Assembly (NCBI GenBank): GCA_963969595.1 | Contig: OZ018414.1 | Span: 15,297,660 to 15,361,659, forward strand | Length of the DNA stretch: 64,000 nucleotides | Origin: Neckera pumila | Lineage: Eukaryota; Streptophyta; Bryopsida; Hypnales; Neckeraceae | Direction: 5' to 3' | Shown here: positions 58,611 through 64,000 of the stretch, in pieces | Layout: each line of letters opens with the position of its first letter | Numbering within the stretch: position 1 is the first letter of the stretch | The notes under the pieces: model-generated | Told to the model about the DNA's origin: nothing | Databases searched by the model: none | The model's input: the letters and a program-made list of their open reading frames with translations, nothing else | Made by a program: the position numbers and the translations under genes

Positions 58611-59295
58611 CGTCCAGCGTTCACAGATCTGGTTAAAATTCGCTCCATTTCTACTTAAATTTTCAGTAACTAAATGTACATTGAAAAAAATCCTCAAAAA
58701 TATTAGATTTTAGCCAAGATTGCAACAACCAATAGAATTTGATAGCCAATTTGTTACTTCCTCCATATTGGTATTAGCATCTATTTAATTAGTTTTGGGT
58801 TCTAATACTCCCAATGATTCTTTACAACTTGCAAAATCCTTCCTTTTCTAATTTTTTTTAATGCCACTCACTCTCAAGGTAGCCAAAGTTGATGCCTGTT
58901 TGTCTTGAAGGTAGCATATTACACTAAATTTCCTAAACTAGGTAGCATATTGCACTAAATTCCGTAAACTAGGTCTGGATCACTGGTAGCTTTCCATCAC
59001 AGGAAAAAAGCCTGGCTGTTGTTGCATCGATCCCGTTTCGCCTCGGAATTGCTCGTCGTCCGACGAAGGTACAGAACAGAGACGGATGTCCGGATGGAAA
59101 GAGACAAACACCAAGTCTAAAATGCCAGGTTGTGCGAATCAAAGAGGAGCAAGCGGCACCCTTCTGCAACTGCGCTCAGAGCCTGTTCGCATGCAGGGCC
59201 GGACTAGGAGATGAAGATCGATCCAGGCGTCGAGCTCCGAGGTCCGGTCCAGGTCACAAGCTTGCTTCCGGATGCGCACCGGTTCTCAAGAGAAT
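58611..59295. other. intergenic, GC rising toward 59 kb
   Basis: Only a short tandem duplication of 'aggtagcatatt-cactaaatt' near 58910 and 58940 was recognised. ORFs near 58969-59332 lack support. Confidence 0.35.
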
Positions 59296-59601
59296 CATTA
59301 GGAAAAATTTCAGCCCTCCAGAAGGCCGCTAGGAATTGATTTACGGGACCCTTTGGTGCAATTTCAGAATGAATAAAAAATTATTTTTTATTCAAAAATT
59401 ATTTTATTTTGAAAAAAAAAAATTTAAAAAAATTTTAAAAAAAATTTTAAAAATATAAATCTGACGTGGCACTACTAGTGTCACGTCAACACCCCATTTT
59501 TAAATATTAAAAAATAATTTTTTATTCTGATTTTTTTCCATAATTGCACCGAGCGGGTGCCAAACTTGCGGCCTTCTGGAGGGCTGAAATTTTTCCTAAT
59601 G
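59296..59601. mobile_element. CATTAG-ended MITE, 306 bp
   Basis: Ends CATTAGGAAAAATTTCAGCC then CTCCAGAAGGCCGC, with perfect complement on the right. The centre contains the palindrome TGACGTGGCACTACTAGTGT-CACGTCA. A sister copy is at 60002-60277. Confidence 0.88.
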
Positions 59602-60001
59602 TTCCTCTTTTTTGTAACGTTTGGAATTTAATGGCATGTGGCAACCAATTAATGAGGCAATCCATAGAAGCAAGTCTTGGAATAGGTGAGACAAGGACAC
59701 AAAAGGAGAAAACTTTTAGAAAAATAGTAAGTTGGGTTGATGGAAAGAAGAGCGGGCTTGAAAATCTTACATTCACGGTCGGAAGAGAATGGGAAGAACC
59801 GGAGCTCCATATCGGAAATCAAGTCGTGGAAGCGTCCATGCGGACCCCCTGTGCCTGGTTGAAGAGCGGGTTAGGTTGTCCCATGTGAACAGGCCCTCAC
59901 CATCTGCTTTAAAGAAGAGACAAACATATAAGCTTATCAGCGGAAGAAAACGCATAGGCACTCATGTGCAACCTCATCTCCTTCAGAGAAGTAGCGATAA
60001 G

Positions 60002-60277
60002 CCTTAGGAAAAATTTCAGTCCTCTAGAAGGCCGCTAAGGAATTGATTTACGGGACCCCTTTGGTGCAATTCCAAAATGAACAAATTTTTTTTTTTTTTT
60101 TTTTAAATATTAAAAAAATATTAAAAAATATAAATCTGATGTGGCACTACTGGTGCCACGTCAGCACCCAATTTTTAAATATTAAAAAATAATTTTGTTT
60201 TTTGTTTTTTTTCCATAATTGCACCGGGCAGGTGCCAAACTCGCGGCCTTCTGTAGGGATTGAAATTTTTCCTAATG
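60002..60277. mobile_element. CATTAG-ended MITE, 276 bp, sister copy
   Basis: Ends CCTTAGGAAAAATTTCAGTC and inverted GATTGAAATTTTTCCTAATG. The interior shares the dry palindrome GTGGCACTACTGGTGCCAC with the copy 400 bp upstream. Confidence 0.88.
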
Positions 60278-60552
60278 GTAAGGTGAGTAGTACCATACAC
60301 ACTTGAGATAGAAGATAGAGTCGTATTGGCACTTTGCACGGTCTTGGCATGAACCCAAGAGGAAGTGTAGCTGGGGCCATATCTATTTATTATTAGATTT
60401 GGCATTATCAACTGCAAGATAGATCAATGAAATAGACAAAATCTATGGTTGTGAAGTTTTTGCCTTGGTCATGATCTCTTAGAAATTTGTTAGACCTACC
60501 TTAAAAAAGGGTTCAAGAAAGAAGCTCCTTAAAATTGGTAGAACATTATCTA

Positions 60553-60809
60553 CACAAAATAGTGAAACTAGATTGCCCCACACTAATTTCTTGATAGTCC
60601 ACACTATAGAAATATTCACTGCTTTTGTACAACGATGCATGCATTCAATTCAGAGCCATGATGTGTATGGCATAGATTTGTGCACCAATTCAAGACTTGG
60701 TTTAGAGAGTGACATGTGCCTCCATATGGAAGAAGCATTAATCTAGGAGGTAATTTATCTCAGTTAAGGCAACCTAATTGAAAAGGCAACCTAATTTCAC
60801 TATTTTGTG
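60553..60809. mobile_element. CACAAAATAG-ended MITE, 257 bp
   Basis: Ends CACAAAATAGTGAAACTAGA and inverted CCTAATTTCACTATTTTGTG, TA at 60551-60552 and 60810-60811. Its interior matches the complement of 42371-42586 ('atgccatacacat', 'gtacaa-agcagt'). Confidence 0.82.
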
Positions 60810-60811
60810 TA

Positions 60812-62640
60812 GCTATTTTGGCCATATAGGATTTTAAGTGGATTTTTCTCATCCATGGAAAAAATGGCATGGGCCTTGCCCAAACCGGTATAAACCCGAC
60901 TTCGACCATGTATTGATCTCTCCACCAATCACTGTCCTCAAGGAGTGATCAAAGTATAAATCCCAAATTGGTTTGGTCCTAGTGTAAATAGACCATAATT
61001 CTCCCTTTTTGTTGGACTAAGATTTCTCGAATTGCACTTCGACCAATATTGAAATGCAAAATTTTATCTTCCCACCTCATCTCTCAAAATATTAGAAAAT
61101 TAACACAAGAATCTTTGAAATATAATGAACACATTTATGAAAATAACAAGTTATTATTTCTAAAAGACATCTTTGAATTCATTCCTCATCTAAAATATGG
61201 ATCATGTTGGGGCAAGTAGTTTAAATATCATTCAAATAACACAAGAGATAAAAAAAAATTCTATAAATGAAATTTGCAATTTTGGATGTTGAAAAGATGT
61301 ACTTGAATCTATTCATTGTAGATCAATTTGCAAATAAAACAAATATTACAATATGAAATTTATGCCTTTTTTTTATAAAACACCACTAACACATTATCTA
61401 AAGGGATTTGGAGATGGAATTAGGATTTTTTTTGTTGATTCTTTAGTAAACCGTACAAGAAGAAATATAACCCTTCAATACTGCAGCAAAAAAAATGCTC
61501 TTGACATTTTTTTAAATAGCAGCTCTAGAGACCCATTTGTTTGTTATAGTCTTGATATCCTGTAACTATAACGACTTTGAGGATGCTCATTGCCTTAAAG
61601 GAAATTAGAGGTTCATCATTCATTGATTAGTCATCAAACAAGCTTCATGATGCTAATAATACAAATCCTCAATGGGCTAAAATTTTTTGCATTTATTTTG
61701 TGTTGGATTGAAAACAATTTGTGCTAGCTTTCACACACATTCAATACAACACCATTTTGGCCAATGTTAAATTTTAACTAATATGCTCATATAAAAAAGA
61801 TTTTTAATCCAAGTTTTGATTGTGTTACTAGGACCAAAATTGTCCTCCAATCTCCAAGAGTCCATCATTGAAGGAGAATGTAAGTCCAAAATTTTTAAAC
61901 AAAAAATTATAGGGAGGAAAGAATCTAGACATTAAATTTCAACTTTGCAAGTCTTCCTTTTTTTCCCATCTCTACATGAATTGATTTGGAATCGTGTGCA
62001 AAAATATAAAAAGAACAAGCGACCATGCTAGTTAAGTAACTAAAGAATTATAATTTAATTTTTTTTCCCAACAAGTATGGAAGTACATCATCCATTTCTT
62101 ACAGCTATAGTTCTAATAATCTACCTTTTTATTCTTTCTTATTCTTTTTCTAAAATTTTATAAATTGTATTTTTGTGATGCTTTGAAGATAGCATCTTGA
62201 AAGCTTCAAATACACCACTTTCAAACTTTTCTATCAAATTTCTCTTAGTATAAGCTCACAAAGTACACCAATTACACCATGGTGTTTATCACTATCATCT
62301 CCAATTTTGCTAATCAATTTTTACTATTTAAAAAAATTGTGATTACTATAATTTCTACAAAAATATTACTTTAAAGAATCATATAAATTTCACTTTCATA
62401 TTTTTAATTATTAAATTTCATTTGCAAACAAAATGTTGACATATAATAAGATTGTCTTTTTGTTTAAGGGGAATTAACAAAGTAAACCCTTAGTGCTTGA
62501 ATCTTTTCTTGAATTTTTGCATATTTTCTTTACATCTTTATAAGTATATATTATTTACCTCAATTTGATATACAAATTGTTTTTAAAAACAGAATGGTTT
62601 GGATTAGCGAGAACCTCTGTGGCGGGTCAAACAAGACCCT
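60812..62640. other. AT-rich intergenic, nothing recognised
   Basis: No inverted repeats, known element ends or coding relics were recognised over 1.8 kb. Confidence 0.35.
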
Positions 62641-62644
62641 AGTA

Positions 62645-63170
62645 ACAGATCATGTCTAAAGTAGTGATGAGAGCGTTTTGCAGAGGTAAAGAGCAATGTG
62701 AATGTAAAAGAAAATTACCCCCTATTTTGTGCCATCTTTCTTCAATTTGCAAAAACAATCATGCGTTGCAAATACGTTCCTGCATTTTTTCCAGGGGAAG
62801 CAAAACGGCCTCCGCAAAATGCTCCCATCTTATCCATCACTATCCTAATAATGGAATTTATGAGCATAGGTATTGAACGGCTTGAGCAAAATGGCCTCCG
62901 CAAAACGCTCCCATCTGACCCATCACTACCCTAATGATGGTATTTTGGAGCATAGGTATTGATATGTTCCAAAGTTGCAGTTCTCAATGGATGTTGTTTG
63001 TAAAAATATTCATGAAGAGTAATAATTTATGGCATTTTGAAAGCAAGTAGTGTGGGTAACACTTGGTAAAAATATTCATGAAGAATAATAAGTTATAACA
63101 TTTTAAAAACAATTAGTGTAGGTAACACTATTTACCATCATTAGTGTACTTTAGACACGACCCTGGTAAC
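62645..63170. repeat. two local duplications, possibly inside one inverted-repeat element
   Basis: 'caaaacggcctccgcaaaat' starts at 62801 and recurs at 62887. 'Taaaaatattcatgaaga' recurs 66 bp apart near 63000. GTCTAAAGTA-GTGATG at 62653 faces its complement near 63140-63158, suggesting an element of about 0.5 kb. Confidence 0.5.
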
Positions 63171-63189
63171 CTCTCTGTAGTCATCTGCC

Positions 63190-64000
63190 AAATTTGGGAA
63201 GTCGGTTAACTTTTTACTTGACGCAGGTGGCAATGTGCTGCCAAGTCTGGCACTGTCTGGCAGTCAGACGGTGTGTGTTGCAGCGAGGGAGGACGGAGGT
63301 CTAAGTTAGCTATGAAGAGAAGATAGGCTTCTAGCGATCCCACTTGGCACATGAGGATTCTCCGAGACTATTTGCCTGCCTGCCTGCACAGGCTTGGTGA
63401 TGACTTTCCAAAAGCAGAAGCGAGGGCGAGTTGCTTCTTCTAAACTCTGCAGTCAGCTGTGTGTCTGTGATGTTGTTGTTGCGAAGATTGTCGAAAGTTG
63501 CAATATATAGTAGACCAGTCTTCTTCTCTTCTTGAAACTCTTTGTACTGCATAATATATGTTGAAGAGCGTCGTCTTCGAGAGGCTCTGCTTGCCGCTCA
63601 GTCTGCTTGCCGCTCTCCTTTTGAAGTTTAAGGCAGGGCTAGCTTCTTGCAGATGTACGGGTGCAGGCTGCTCTGAGGGAGCCACTTGAGCCGAGTGAAG
63701 CGAAATTCATTAGAATCGCGTTGTACTGATCATGGAGAGCCTTTCATTGGAAGGTCAGCAATAGCGTCTCTGTGAGGAGCAGTACTTCTTTTCTCGGGTG
63801 AATATGACCGTCAGGTTTCATTGATCTTTTCCACGTCGACATGTCCGTTCTTGATACATGTCCTCGCAATGAATCTTAAACGATGCTGAGGTTGCAAATT
63901 GGTGGCAAGAACTCGGTTGCAATGGCGCAGGGGACGGGCAAAATTGAGATCGTGTGCCGTGAAATAGGATTAAGATTAGTTTGCAGATTAGTCGGTGAAT
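63190..64000 (+). other. GC-richer segment, possible 5' end of a gene leaving the window
   Basis: Base composition and complexity rise, as around the DPP6-like gene. A TATA-like TATATAG is at 63504-63510. An open frame from ATG 63883 (MLRLQIGGKNSVAMAQGTGK) is still open at base 64000, and another ATG with a possible donor is near 63732. No family is recognisable from so few codons. Confidence 0.3.

Noticed and set aside
1..64000. tRNA or rRNA genes
   Set aside because: No cloverleaf with A and B boxes and no rRNA-like conserved stretch was recognised while reading; a covariance-model scan would be decisive.

Overview
The window looks like nuclear DNA of a land plant. It is AT-rich, sparse in genes and dense in repeats. 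The evidence is one intact plant-type gene with a GT-AG intron, remnants of a plant-specific MYB-CC (GARP/G2-like) transcription factor gene, a short TTTAGGG-type telomere-like patch, and plant-style miniature inverted-repeat elements (MITEs). I cannot name the species. No LTR-retrotransposon domain and no reverse transcriptase were recognised, which is unusual for 64 kb of plant intergenic DNA.

Layout. 0-1.4 kb: degenerate direct duplication with MITE insertions. 2.0-3.8 kb: decayed piggyBac transposase. 4.3-5.3 kb (minus strand): decayed gene resembling Tet-like 2-oxoglutarate/Fe(II) oxygenases. 6.2-7.6 kb: 112-bp tandem repeats plus flank, with a second copy at 29.6-30.3 kb. 9.1-11.3 kb: chain of Harbinger-type MITEs joined end to end. 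12.2-13.7 kb: stacked retroposon tails and a MITE. 14.1-16.4 kb: the only clearly intact gene, a GC-rich two-exon DPP6-N-terminal/TolB-like beta-propeller protein of 728 aa, with TATA box and poly(A) signal. 16.8-19.9 kb: MYB-CC gene fragment with introns, bracketed by inverted repeats. 21.5-55.8 kb: mainly a family of 0.65-1.0 kb elements with CCCCTAAAGGACC ends in TTAA duplications, mixed with other MITEs, a relic ORF of unknown family (28.5-29.5 kb) split by a CACTA-type MITE, and a hAT transposase scrap (50.8 kb). 56.7-58.6 kb: second copy of the 12.2-13.7 kb block. 59-63 kb: further MITEs. 63.2-64 kb: a GC-richer segment that may be the 5' end of a gene beyond the window.

How the parts fit together. 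TTAA target duplication and ends starting with CCC are the hallmark of piggyBac elements. I therefore read the TTAA family as non-autonomous piggyBac derivatives, complete and partial copies making up about a fifth of the window, with the transposase relic at 2.0-3.8 kb as a possible former source. At least four other terminal-inverted-repeat groups are present (Harbinger-like with TAA duplications, CACTA-like with 3-bp duplications, TA-flanked families, CATTAG-ended elements). Several are nested, giving a relative order of insertion. Only the DPP6-like gene looks functional.
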